The notes below the pieces were generated by a model. The model had not been told where the DNA came from, did not search any database, and saw nothing but the letters and a program-made list of their open reading frames with translations. Positions 47,673-59,300 of a stretch of 64,000 bases of DNA are shown piece by piece. Every line of letters starts with the position of its first letter. Within the stretch, counting starts at the first letter, position 1. The translations under genes and the position numbers were made by a program. The stretch comes from Sphagnum compactum. Its lineage: Eukaryota; Bryophyta; Sphagnopsida; Sphagnales. Location: NCBI GenBank assembly GCA_965153455.1, contig OZ234494.1, positions 17,298,001-17,362,000 on the forward strand. Reading direction: 5' to 3'.

Positions 47673-49405
47673 CTTGAAAAACTGAATCGTAAAAGATCAG
47701 TGGATGGACAAGTTCTTCAAGAATACAGAAAGTTCATTCAGCTGGACATCAGAAGACTCTTCTGGGAAAAACTTCTTGTACATTTATCCTCGTATCCTGC
47801 AAAAAAAAAAAAACCTTCATGAACCCAAAAGAAAGACATCTCCAATTTGTGACTTTAGTCAAGGTTCACACATTAAGAGGTTAGTATTACCCTAAAATGG
47901 CATGCTTTGGTACTCTATGTAATTACAGCTTTGTTGTACATTTGACAGCAGTCGTAATGGCATGCTCAGGTACTGTACATTGTGGCTAATCTTATTGGGA
48001 AGCTCAATCCACAATATGTCAATCTGACTGTTTGCACATAATGCAATACTGGATTCAACAAACAGATCTGACCTCAGATGAGTTGAGCTATTCAGAAGCA
48101 ACCCAAGAGATGTTCAGGCCACATCCTACAAGAACTTACATCACAACTTAGTAAACAAAATTGAGAAGCTTGGCAACCAGACATACAACTGATCCAATAA
48201 CAACACCCAAGAACTGAGCAACAAGGAGGCAAGCATGTATTATCACTCAAGATTTGATTTTGTTACCATTGCAACATCTCTTCAGAGAATCTGGGCAAGT
48301 ATGAGTGATAACAACAAAATGTTCACACAACAACAAGACAAAGACTGGAACAACATTCAGCACTTTTGATTTGCAAACCCCCTTACATGTGTAAACCCAG
48401 TTATTCCTCACTGTAGATAGATAGCATGGCAATAAAAGACTTCAATCTAAAAGAGATATACAACCAAAAAAAAAGCAATTCAAAGCTCTTCAAACATACA
48501 TGCATATACACATTCAGGCATTAGTAAATGAGCAACAGATTACCAAGAGAAAGAAAAGTCCAGCAAATTGAACAGCAGCTCTCAGTCAAGCACGAGAGAG
48601 ACTCCACAGAGCTTCAGTAGAGAACTGAAAAATGACATAGTTTTGTCACCATCTTCCCCTGTATGAATTCTTCTGCGAATTCAGGATCTAGAATACTGGA
48701 TCTGGCACCAGAGCTTGGAAAACAGCCTGCTCACAAACGTCTGGTGTTTTCGGTTTGAAATTCTCTCAAGATACACCTTGCTTTATAAACAAACAGTTCC
48801 TTAATTCGAAGAGAATATACTATTGGCCAGCAACGATCCGTCAACACGCCACCGCGAAACAATGCACCGAGAAACAAAAAACACGTAGCTCTGAAGTCGC
48901 TTCGACCATGCCGGGACAACAAACCTTGAAAGCAAGTACTTAAAAGATCTTCCAATCTTTCTTTCTTTCTTTCCCCTTGCAGCATCAATAAACCTCCACA
49001 AAACGCATCATTTCAAACCCAGCGTTTCTTTCTACGGCGGGAACTCGACACAAGATAATGCACAGCTGGGAAAACAAAAACAGAATAAGTTTGTGAAATC
49101 CGCTGCCAAAGTTCTTCTTCCAGAAAAACGCTCGCTCGCGCGCTCGTTGCTATTTGTGTGCGATTCAAAATCAAGAACAGGAGGGAGAGGAAGATGAAGA
49201 GGGGGAGCGGGGGAAAGGAGACATTGTAGAGGCACAGACAGAGAGGAAGGCAGAAAGAAGAGAAACAGCTATTGAGAGATCGACGGAGCGTGTATTTGTT
49301 CGTAAGTACATACCTTCCGGCTACCGATCGAATAGATTCCGAGCTTTTTTTTTCCGCTGCGTCCGGATCGTCCTTCGTCTTCCGCAACAGGTTCGTTCCT
49401 TTTTT

Positions 49406-49447
<42 letters not shown>

Positions 49448-49450
49448 GTC
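47673..49450 (-). promoter_or_regulatory. 5' leader, leader intron and GA-rich start region of the tetraspanin gene
   Basis: Upstream of the ATG, the minus strand has a strong acceptor (a long T run then GCAG) that puts a leader exon at 47673-47796. A strong donor, AAG|GTATGTACTTAC, ends an exon at 49314. This predicts a 1517-base intron (47797-49313) in the 5' untranslated region. The first exon would start near or in the (GA)n tract at about 49412-49445. The 200-residue minus-strand ORF over 49013-49615 spans this donor and includes the microsatellite, so I treat it as an artefact. Transcript data are needed for exact ends. Confidence 0.55.
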
Positions 49451-50506
49451 ACGTACAAAAACAAAGCTCGAAAAAGCGATGGCGCTCGAAGGGATTGGCG
49501 GGAAGGGACACTGGGTTTTGCGATGACGCCATAGCCGCCAGGGTTTGCACTTCTTCTTCGTCTTCTTCTTCTCTGGCACGCCATAGCCACCACCTTGAAG
49601 CCTACGACGCACCAAACGCCACTCGGGGGGGGTCGGGGACGGGCGGTATACTGCCTACCGCCTTTCTTGCCACCCTAGATATACGTGCCGTGTTCTAGAC
49701 CGTCGGATTTCGACAATCGGGAGATTAGATGGGAAGTCGGTGCTTCACTATGTATCTTTTTCTTTCAGGTTTTTTTTGTTTTTTTTAAAAAATGTTTTTA
49801 AAAAAAATATTTTAAAGTTTTTCTTTAAAAAATTAGGGTGGGGGGGGACCCCAAAATTCAATTTTATTCAAAATTCAAAATTCAATTTAGGGGGACCCTC
49901 AAACTTGCCTTCCACTACAACTAGATCCCACCTCCCAACTCCAAATCTTTGTTTGTTTTGGTTTGTTTGGTTTTTTTTGTTGGTTTTTGTGTGAGGTTAC
50001 ACATCATGTTAATTTGTGAAAATGTTTCAAGACTTCAATTTTTCAATAATAAATTTGAAGGTTTCAAATATTCATTTTTTTATTTTTTAAAATTCTGGTT
50101 GAGGGTTTTTGTTTAGGCATATATTTGATACATGTGGTGACCTTTTATTGGTTGTATAGTGTTAGTAACTAAAAGATATTCAATTTTTAATTATGCATAT
50201 TTAAGTAGAATTGTATCCGGTTTGGAGTTTGGACCTACTTAAGAATTTTTATTTTTATTTTTTTTGGGAAGACCTGAGAATTGGGAGTCTAGAAATGTGA
50301 AGAACCAGATTAAGAATTAGTCCATCAAATTTCTAAAAATTTTGTTGGACCAAATTTGGAGGTTCTCCCAATTTTTAAAATAAAATCCGACCAAACACGA
50401 GAGTGCTTCTTGAAAAGATAGAAGCCTTCAACTTTTGACCCACCACCAAAGAACCGACCTTCGACCTCCAATTCTTTGCCAGTTCTTACATAAAACCGAT
50501 ACAATA
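49451..50506. other. Intergenic, upstream of the tetraspanin gene
   Basis: GC-richer to about 49740, probably promoter territory, then AT-rich with T/A homopolymers and a small G(8) run near 49842. No gene seen. Confidence 0.4.
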
Positions 50507-50879
50507 GAGTTATCCGTAAAGTCACCCTCTCTTCACCCTGCCTTTCACCCCCTATCCCCTCTTTGAGTTGTAGACACAAAGCAAGGAAATTTTATTCAAT
50601 CTCAGCATGAAATGTTGAAACTTAGCATTTAATGCACAAAAAGTTCGAGTGTAGGTATTTATAGTAGTTGTATAGTTAGGAGCAGAAAAATTATATATGT
50701 AGCAGCAGTGGAGGCGCTCAAGAAAAAGGAAAGACACCATGAAACTCAGTTTGTCACCAAAATTGGTGGAAAAACTAGTTTGGGTCCCAGTTACTTCGTT
50801 GTGTAAAATTATCATTCCTAGTTACGCGTTTGATGTTCTATTATTGAGAAATTGGCCACAGGACTTTACGGATAACTCC
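50507..50879. mobile_element. Possible MITE bounded by a perfect 17-bp inverted repeat
   Basis: GAGTTATCCGTAAAGTC at 50507-50523 and its exact reverse complement GACTTTACGGATAACTC at 50862-50878 face each other across ~340 bases. No clear target duplication is visible, so element identity is tentative. Confidence 0.4.
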
Positions 50880-51969
50880 CATTATTCTTTGAAAATTTTC
50901 AGAAACCCAGAACCAGAGTTTATTTTAATTTTGAAAGTTGTTCAAAAAAACTTGGAACTGAAGGATTTTGAAAATTTTGAAAACTCCAGAACCATAGGTT
51001 ATAAAAAATCCAACAACTGTCCATCAATGGTGTCTATGTCTCTAGCACAAAATAGAAACCCTATTAATTCCTTAGGGTGTAATATCCAAAGTTCAATTTT
51101 CTTCAAAAAAAATATTTAAAATGAACGATAGTATATAATGTGCAAAATTCAACCTTCTTTTTTTAAAAGTTTGAAACAATGAATAAAATTATTGTCCCTT
51201 TAAATAAGTAGACATGAATCTAATCCCCAAAATTCAACTTTCTTCAAGAAAAAGATAACAATCCTTTCTTCAAAGTAGACAAGAGTACATTGTCCAATTT
51301 TGAAATTTTCCGGTTAATGTTTTTTTTTGGGAAGAAAAAGGGACAACAATCTTTCAAGGTAGAAATGAATTTTACAACTAAAAATACATAATGATCTCGA
51401 TGGACATGCATAATGTATTTTCAATGCGCCTTACAAGACACAATTCTCTCACCAACTTGAAGTAAGAGGTTTTAGATGAGAAATTTAAAGTAAGCTAATC
51501 TGAGTCGTCTTGACCATCATTGTTGTCATCATTGTTGTCGTGCAAGAAAAGTTTGTGTAAGTGTGTATCTAGTCCCTTAGTCATTGGCACGGGAAAGCAG
51601 TGCTGTCAATGCCTTGCACACTGTACCTCGGGCTCCACCCTTGTTACAAGGTGGAAGGCACCGCTAGCAATACCTTCTTCCCCTATACAGAACACACCCA
51701 CAACTGACTTCATTCAACATCATCGGCTCCCATCATCAACTCAGCTTCCCCACCAAGTGTACATGAGATGAGCCTACATAATCTGTGAAACTATTCAACC
51801 AAAAATTGCACAAAAAATCTTGTAGGTTCTGAATTTTGTGGAGTTCAAGACAAAAACTTTTCTCTGCAATTCCACAAAACTTGCAAGACAAAAAATCTTG
51901 TAGGTTCTTGAATTCCACAAAACTAGCCAACCAGCGCTTGCCACCTGTAGAATATTCGATGAGATTGAA
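50880..51969. other. Intergenic, no gene seen
   Basis: AT-rich. Within 51786-51935 the phrase CAAAAAATCTTGTAGGTTCT occurs twice, about 85 bases apart, and facing AATTTTGTGGA/TTCCACAAAA words give small inverted repeats. No protein features. Confidence 0.4.
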
Positions 51970-52056
51970 GAGAAATCACCACCAATTTTAAGTTTTTGCA
52001 GTGGGATGAGTTTGAAGTTTTAAACTGCAAAACTTCAAATTGGTGGTATTTTTCTC
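51970..52056. repeat. 87-base long-stem inverted repeat (hairpin)
   Basis: The left arm AGAGAAATCACCACCAATTT... (51970-52003) and the right arm (52023-52056) are near-perfect reverse complements over about 34 bases with roughly 20 bases between. About five mismatches or a small bulge are visible. It could be a MITE remnant or a small-RNA precursor. Nothing in the sequence alone decides. Confidence 0.7.
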
Positions 52057-52641
52057 TGCAATCCTCAGATGGGTACTTGGATATCTAAAATCTCAAAGCA
52101 CCACATGTATCTTGATGCCTTTATTTTTGCACATGATCTATTGCCAAATTGAAAGGATTCAGGAGTAGAGGTGGAGGTATCCATGTTCCATCACCCATCA
52201 GAAGCTTGAAGCACATCACCCAAGAGTGCACTGAAATTCAGTAGGCCCCATGTTGCTCAAAAATTTGTGAGAGAATGTGGAGAGACATTCAGCTGTTGGA
52301 CATACAACCTCAGAATGTGGTGTCTCCAACTTCAGTAGGTGGAGCTTTACCTCCACCCAATGTGTGTATTAGTTCTTTGACAGCCAATTATGATATTTGA
52401 GGTTCCAGATCAATCAACTTTGATATGGAAAATGTATTAATTTCCAACTACAGTTGACGAACAAGAAGCAAATGATTTTTCTAGTTTGGAAAAGCAGACC
52501 AGGATTCTGATCACTTCCTAGTTGTATGTTTCCATATGCTGAAGCGCAGGTTGAGATATTGTGAAGCATCAGACATGTATGCACTGTGTTAAACACTAAA
52601 AGAGGGAAGAGATCCACAGATTTTGACAAATTGAGCTCTCC
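52057..52641. other. 3' flank of the RNase III-like gene
   Basis: Probably holds the 3' untranslated region of the minus-strand gene ending at 52642. The minus-strand ORF at 52414-52629 has no recognisable features. Confidence 0.4.
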
Positions 52642-55273
52642 TCATGCCGCTCCAAAAAGGTCTATCCACTTTGTGAGAGCTTTCTCAGCAGCATCTCGTT
52701 TCGCCAGTTTCTGTGACTTCCCAATACCCGTTGCCATGCGAATGCCCTTCACATAAACTCTTATCCTGTAAGCTTCAAGTGCAGTACATTTGTTGTCGAT
52801 TCCTATCAATCTGCCAATAAATCCAGGAACTTAGTACCATAGCTCCATCACAATAACTGCAAGGGCTTCATAAAGAAAGCAAAGTGTCTTGCAACAGACA
52901 AGTTCAATTGGTTTGCAACTGAGAGAGGGATTGCCCACTGAACTTTTTGCAAGTCTTATAGGAGAATGAACCTTGATTGGTTTAGGGTTGCAGAAATAAA
53001 GAGAGTCTGAGAGAGCAAAGAAACTAAAATGGGGTCCCTCACTTGTATTCCGGTTTGACTTGGAAGGTCAGTTCACTTTGCTCTTTCAAAGCAGCCACTG
53101 GGTTTCTAGTGGGATCAGCCAAAAGCAGGAGTGGAAGTAGCCTGGATTCCACACACCACATTGCACTATCTGGACCCTGTGGCACACAAATACATTCCAG
53201 TGAGCTCTGCTTCCAACTAGAGTTCTGAAATAGAAAGTTCAGAGAAATGAGAGAGAAAATCTTCGTCCATTACCTTCTCGATATATATGCCACCTATGTA
53301 CGCTTCAAGTGTGTCTGCAAAAGCTTTAGTCTGAAACCAACCACGACTGCCTGTCAGTAGTAGTAATAGTAATATAGGGATTGAAAAGTTTGTTTTACAA
53401 TTTCAGTGCCAGGAGAATTTCTTTTGCAAGGAGCTGGGAATGCTTGAAACTTGAAAACCAGTCTCCCACACACACCTGATCTTTGAATGAATTCGACGTC
53501 AATTTTGGAGATGTCCACAGCAGAGGCTCACACAACACCATCTCTCCAAGACCCAATAATGAGGACCAGACCTGAGCTAGATTGTGGTTGCAAACCTGCA
53601 ATACTTCACCATTCTTTAGTCAAAACATCAACCACCCATCTTCTCACTATATGTTTATGCATTCAAGTCTTCCCTGTTGCTCTAACACAAGCCCCAAACC
53701 TTAAACCTCTAACATAGCCCTAAACAGAGAAGGATATGTTTGCCAGAGCAAAAGACAGCAAAGATACATACAAGGAGAATGGAAATGACATAAGGATTAT
53801 AGGCACAAGATGCGGCAAGACCAAAGTTTACCAATTGAGATCTCCTTTCCGTGATTATGCCCTGCAAACCAAAGCTCTATGTCAGCACTTCTTATCAGCT
53901 AATGAGTTGCACACATTCAATTTTGTACATATCTTTTGTCCTACTTTGCAAAGGTGGAAACATTTTCTGCAGCTCTGGTTTTTGCCATAACGCTTACATT
54001 TTATTGGATGAGTTAAGATGTTGCTTACAGTAGACAGAAATGGGTGCTGACGGATGAGATGGAGGGAGGTAGCAAGGTTGAGCACTGTGTCTCCAACCAG
54101 TGCAAGCTGTGATCTAGCCTGCATAATGCAATATGTCACTTACTTCCTCAATGTCATCTTTTGCCATGTAGAAAGAAACAAAGAGCAAGTCAAAAGAGGA
54201 AACACAGAAGTCCACTTGAAGGGCTTAGGGTTTAGGCAACATGTCATTGTTAGCATAGATAGAAAAGTCGTCTATCCCTGAGTTTCAATAGGCACTTTAG
54301 AGCTGAGCATTTCTACCTCTCCGTGTGCATCAGCGAAAGTCAACAAATTGTTGAGCTCCATTTCATCGGCCTGTTGTTTTATTTCACTGAACCCAAAATA
54401 TGAAAGAGGCTTGATGACCTTCCTATCCCTTATGGAAGCAGGCATCTTGGAGAGATAGTAGCTCTTGTGGACCTGCCCCAAACTAGAGAATAGTCACAAG
54501 CAGACACAACCACTCTTCATAAACTGAATGTTCCACAAAATATGTTTGAAACAGTGACAGGAATATCACGTTAACTGACAATCCAAGGAGAACTAGAGGG
54601 TAGGATGTTGATGCAGACCAGTATTCGTAGGAGAAGCTCTCGGGAACAAAGGCGGCACCCCAACTTTTCAGATAGCATCTGTCATTTCATGCCATCCCTG
54701 TGTAAGCTTCTTTCTTTAGTGTGAAAGCTTCTAACTCTGTTGTATGACCATGTGCAACATCTTGTTCGATTCCAAAGGCATGCTTGCTGCTCCCTATTGA
54801 ATCAAGAAACCTAAGCAATCATGATGAAGTTCACTGAAATCATTTAATTATTATTCCATTGAAAGATTTATGAACTGTATAACAATTCAGCAAGATAACA
54901 GAGGGGCAAAAACAAGAACAGAATTCCTGAGTGCAAATTTTGTGAGAAACAGAATCCAGCTAGAGAGGTGGGGAAGAACCTCAAGATGAAATTCAAATCT
55001 TTTGGGAAGTGGCAGCACATCCTGGATTGAATCTGGCAAATGCCACCATCTATCCTCCTGGGAATGCATTTGAGGCCGTAAAGGCATTCCCAAGCCCTCA
55101 TAGCTTCCACCACAACCACCACCACTCCTTGCATCATGATCCCTTCCATCTTCAGCAAAACCACGCATGTTGCTACTACTTTTCTCCTTTTGTTTGTGGT
55201 CTGGGTCCAGAAATTCGTTGTCACGGTTTCTCTCCGTTCCACTTCTGATGAATCCATTCACTGCCTTCAACAT
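52642..55273 (-). CDS. RNase III-like protein with one RNase III and one dsRNA-binding domain
   Basis: Eight minus-strand exons: 54980-55273, 54317-54472, 54029-54118, 53832-53861, 53476-53595, 53274-53330, 53043-53176 and 52642-52810 (349 residues). Introns are GT-AG and frames join; the first six exons are whole codons. The first ATG in frame (55273) follows an in-frame TAA near 55340. Residues ~1-130 are Arg/Gly/Asp-rich, without a clear organelle signal. The RNase III domain (~130-255) has QLALVGDTVLNLA (Asp160), then ERRSQLVCNHNLAQVWSSLL and FADTLEAYIGGIY (Asp236, Glu239). The dsRNA-binding domain (~260-347) starts NPVAALKEQSEL and ends with GIGKSQKLAKRDAAEKAL. RNase III enzymes cut double-stranded RNA using Glu/Asp metal ligands. 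The Glu normally four residues before Asp160 is Ala156, so activity is doubtful. The family resembles plant RTL-type proteins; the exact orthologue is not recognised. Exon 1's donor (GAG|GTTCTT) is the weakest. Confidence 0.9.
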
Positions 55274-55405
55274 TTGTCTCCTCCTCTGTGTTTTTGAGCT
55301 CACATCCACTTCTGTGCCAACCCCATCCCACACCTCACCTTACATCCTCTGCACAATTCTCCCAAAAAAACCAAGCAACAACAACAAACCTAGATCATTT
55401 CCACA
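55274..55405 (-). promoter_or_regulatory. Probable 5' leader of the RNase III-like gene
   Basis: The 60 bases before the ATG stay open in frame as far as an in-frame TAA near 55340, so this is most likely untranslated leader. No start-site motif is clear. The 34-bp array begins just upstream. Confidence 0.35.
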
Positions 55406-55575
55406 GAATCTTAGAGAATTCATGGCAACCTTTTCCACAGAATCTTAGAGCACTCATGGAAACCTTCTCCTTGGAATCTTAGAGCATTCATGCCAACCTT
55501 TTCAATAGAATCTTAGAGCATTCATACCAATATTTTCCGTAAGAATCTAGACAATTCATGGCAACCTTCTTCCAA
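55406..55575. repeat. 34-bp tandem array, five copies, upstream of the RNase III-like gene
   Basis: GAATCTTAGAGCATTCATG-type units start at about 55406, 55440, 55474, 55508 and 55543. Copies differ at a few sites. The array lies 130 bases upstream of the start codon on the gene's promoter or leader side. Confidence 0.85.
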
Positions 55576-55985
55576 GTAATTTTAGGTCCAACTCAACACG
55601 GGTTCTAATTCGAGACACTCACTCTGTTGATTAGCAGGCCATGGCATAAATTATTTTATGCTCTTCTTCTTCTTCTTCTACAAAAACAACATTAACACAG
55701 AAAGTACAGAATCCATACCAGTAAAGGCAATCAATTCCGGGCTCCAACTTGTTCTCGAAAAGCTCAAAGATGTGTGGAACTTGCAGGAGACTGATGTGTT
55801 GTTGTTGTGCACACCATAAGTGAAAGGACAGCTTCTGAGAGAGCATTGCCAACTGCAGTAACACCCAACCATCGTCGCAGAGATCAAGCAATCACACAAT
55901 TCTCTCAGAATTGGATCGATTGCACAAAAACACCCACCATCTACAAAAACCACGGTTGCAATTCAAGTGTTGTGATATTATCACA
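55576..55985. other. Upstream flank, no gene seen
   Basis: Contains a TTC triplet run near 55663-55678. The minus-strand ORFs 55631-55891 and 55678-55953 overlap one another and lack recognisable features. Possibly promoter territory of the RNase III-like gene or of an unseen leader exon. Confidence 0.35.
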
Positions 55986-55989
55986 GTTG

Positions 55990-56355
55990 CTAAAACCCTA
56001 AACCCTAAAAACCCTAAATACAAACCCCCCCACCCCCAAACCCTAATAATAATTGCCCTAGAGAACAACAATTTTTAACCCTAAGATTGTGTCATAAACC
56101 CTAGCCCTAATTTTAGTAGGAACTACATTTGATGCAAACTTGCCAAACTTTATGACCCGAAAAAAATGGAATAACAAAGAAGAAAGAAAAAATGTCATAA
56201 ACCCTAAACCCTAAATACAAACCTTCCCCCCCAAACCCTAGTAATAATTGCCCTAGAGAACAACAATTTTTAACCCTAAGATTGTGTCATAAACCCTAGC
56301 CCTAATTTTAGTAGGAACTACATTTGATGCAAACTTGCCAAACTTTATGACCCAA
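55990..56355. repeat. ~197-bp direct duplication with telomere-like CCCTAAA repeats
   Basis: ACCCTAAATACAAACC begins at about 56011 and again at about 56208. Both copies share AATTGCCCTAGAGAACAACA, AGATTGTGTCATAAACCCTA and GATGCAAACTTGCCAAAC. Short CCCTAAA tandems, the plant telomere unit, start each copy. The copies differ by a few bases, including the length of the C runs. Confidence 0.9.
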
Positions 56356-59300
56356 AAAAATTCCTTAGGTGTTACCTTACTATGGAAGCCAACCAACCTT
56401 TTTTTTTTTAAAACAAATTACATTGGCAACTTTGATGGTAATTTTTTTTTTTTAAAATGTTGAAAATTTCAAAACTTGTGTTTTCCAAATAACAAAAGTT
56501 CATCGAGGAAAATATTGAAGCTTTAAGAATATTCTGTTTTGTTGAAATGAAAATTTTCAAAATTAATTAATTATTTGACAAGCATGTGCAAAATTGCCAA
56601 GGTATTTACACCATTTAAAATATCAATCATGGGAATGGACTAAGATTCCACAAAGGGTGGAAGGCAAAAGGTTGTTGACCTTATTATGTGAACTAGCACC
56701 TAAATTCATCCCTACAAATAAAGGATGAATGACATGACCATCTCAAAGGTGAATGAGGAAATAGACTAAGTAGATGATGCACCTTAGGTTATGTGTTATA
56801 ATCTCAATTGTTTGATTACCTTAGGTGAAATTGCCTAAGGCCGTCCACCATACGGATTTTTGTAATTTCTTTTTTGTGTTTTTTTTAATTTATGTCATTT
56901 TATTTCTATATTTTTGCCATTACCTTGATTTGCAATGGTGGCAATGTTGCTACTTTGAGGTTTACCATTGTTCGAGATGCAACCAAACTTTGCCATTGTC
57001 CAACCATAGTCATGTTTGTCATCGTTGTTCAAGCTCTACCATTATAATGTTTTATAGCATTATCTTCAATGAACTATCCAATTCTTAATATTATCTAGCA
57101 TACCTTTAATTGTTGTCAATTTATTTCCAACAATGCTAGAGATTTCTATCAAGGGAATGTAAAATCAATTCCAATCAAGTAATTAACAACTACAAAGCGT
57201 GAGGGGAGCTTAAGGTTTGAAAGTTGCGTTTCACCAATTTTTTATTTTAGTTGATGGACAAGTTCATGGAGTAGCCAAAGAGAGATGGCATCATTGTAAG
57301 GCAATCATAATTCTAAATGCATCATCTAAATGCAATATCAAACTACCTAGGTGGGTTTGACACATAAATGTTGAATAATTAATTTATTTTAAAATTTAAG
57401 ATTCACCATGTAAGTTTTAATTTTGAACTTTTCAGCATACTATTAAAACTTGACATATTAAATTCTAACTCAAATACAAAGTTCTATTATTGTCATTGTG
57501 ATTAATGTATTCACAATTAATGTGATTATATGTACTAGGCCAGGGTTCGATTCCAAATTCCTACAATATAATTTTTTTGATTTTCAACAACAAGGCAAAA
57601 GAGTTTTCAAAAACTTCGGCAAAATAAAAAATAATTTAATTTATGCAAAGTTGCCCATGTATTATGATAAACAAATTTGCAAGTTTAAAGAGTTGCCACT
57701 TCAATCTTAGGGTGGTTGCAAGGTATGATGATTCATTTTTAGTGCATACAACATTCCAAATAATCCTGATTTTAACATTAAAATGATAAAACCCTAAAAA
57801 ATCAATGTTAAATAGGAATTATCTTGTGACTAATGAATTTTAAAACTCCATGTGAAAATCCCCAACTAGAAAATGTTTAATGCATATGTTAAAAGAAAAA
57901 AATTGAAACCTGTTAAAAAATGATTATGATATGGATTCTAAAATATGGCCCATTTCAAGCCATTATAAAATCCATAACTTTTTTTGGTTAAAAGGTTTTA
58001 GCAAACTTTTTACACCTATGTTCTTTTAAATATAATATATCATATGATGAACTTCAACAAGATGTCCCAAATAAAAACCATACACAAAAATGCATTTATA
58101 TAAATGTACCATACTTTGCAAAAAACTACATTGTGACACAAAAAATGAACCATCCTACCTTGCAACCCATTAATGTCAAGTTTGGTTGACATGAGATTTT
58201 TCACGAGAATGTCAAAATTTACAACAACTAAATATTGGATCAACTACAAAGTTTAATTTATAGATTAAATGTCCAATTAAAGACCAATGCACTCTTAACA
58301 TACTAATTATAAATTTTGTTGCAAAACAAGTTGTTTCCATAAAAGTTGGTTTATCATATTGAATTGTGTAAACTTGTATAAAAACAATGAAAATTAGATT
58401 TTATGAAATCTTCAGTTCACATGCAAGTAAAGACTTAAACATGAAATTACTACCTTAATATCTTAGTGACTACAACACAAATTAAACTATTTTGTCGATT
58501 TTTTCAAAAAATTTAACTTATTATGCTAAATAATTCAAAATGTATCATTAGATTCAAACCTTGGCCCTCTTCAATATAATACAAATTCATAAGGATAATC
58601 CAATTGGGAAGACAATTAAAAACTTTTGTAGTGAAAATAAATCTATTATATTTACTCTGTACATGTCAAAATCTTCAAAACCAAAACTAAAATGCCCAAA
58701 TAAAAATCCCAAAATGTGTTAATTATTCAATAGGTTACTATCGACCTACCAAGGTATTATGACATATGCAAACAAATATTATAACATTCATGCTATCAAC
58801 TTTCACAATGTACACTTTAAAATGGCAAAGCTCATATTTGGAAACATTTTCATACATAATTTGAATACAAAGCATTAATTCTTAGTCAATTTCTTTTTTG
58901 ATTTTTGCCTTCATTTGTATGTACACATGATTAATCTAATTCATCGTCACATCTATCATTATAAGATTTTGCATGCCAAATCGTTTGTGCTTCTTATGTT
59001 AAAGGTTAAAATTGACACATGTACCTAACATGAGGACATAAGTTTTCAATGGCTAGGTAAGCATTGGCATAGTGACCACAAACCCTTCAATGTTCATGGT
59101 TGTACCTATTGTGACAACCTAATCTGTTTTATGACATTTATTATTTGCATTGTATTACCTCATGCAAAACCTTGATATATTTAATCATTAAATTTAACAA
59201 GTTGTTGTAGACTTCAATGAACATCCTAATGACTTCTCTAGGACCCTTATGAAGTTGAAAACATGTCATTGAATCATGTCAATTTCAATGAAATGGAAAA

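Noticed and set aside
49013-49615. 200-residue minus-strand ORF upstream of the tetraspanin gene
   Set aside because: It contains the (GA)n tract as an Arg/Glu run and crosses a strong splice donor. It fits leader sequence better.
57530-57580. tRNA-like GGTTCGATTCC word
   Set aside because: No acceptor stem or D-arm could be found around it. At most it is a relic of a tRNA-derived SINE.
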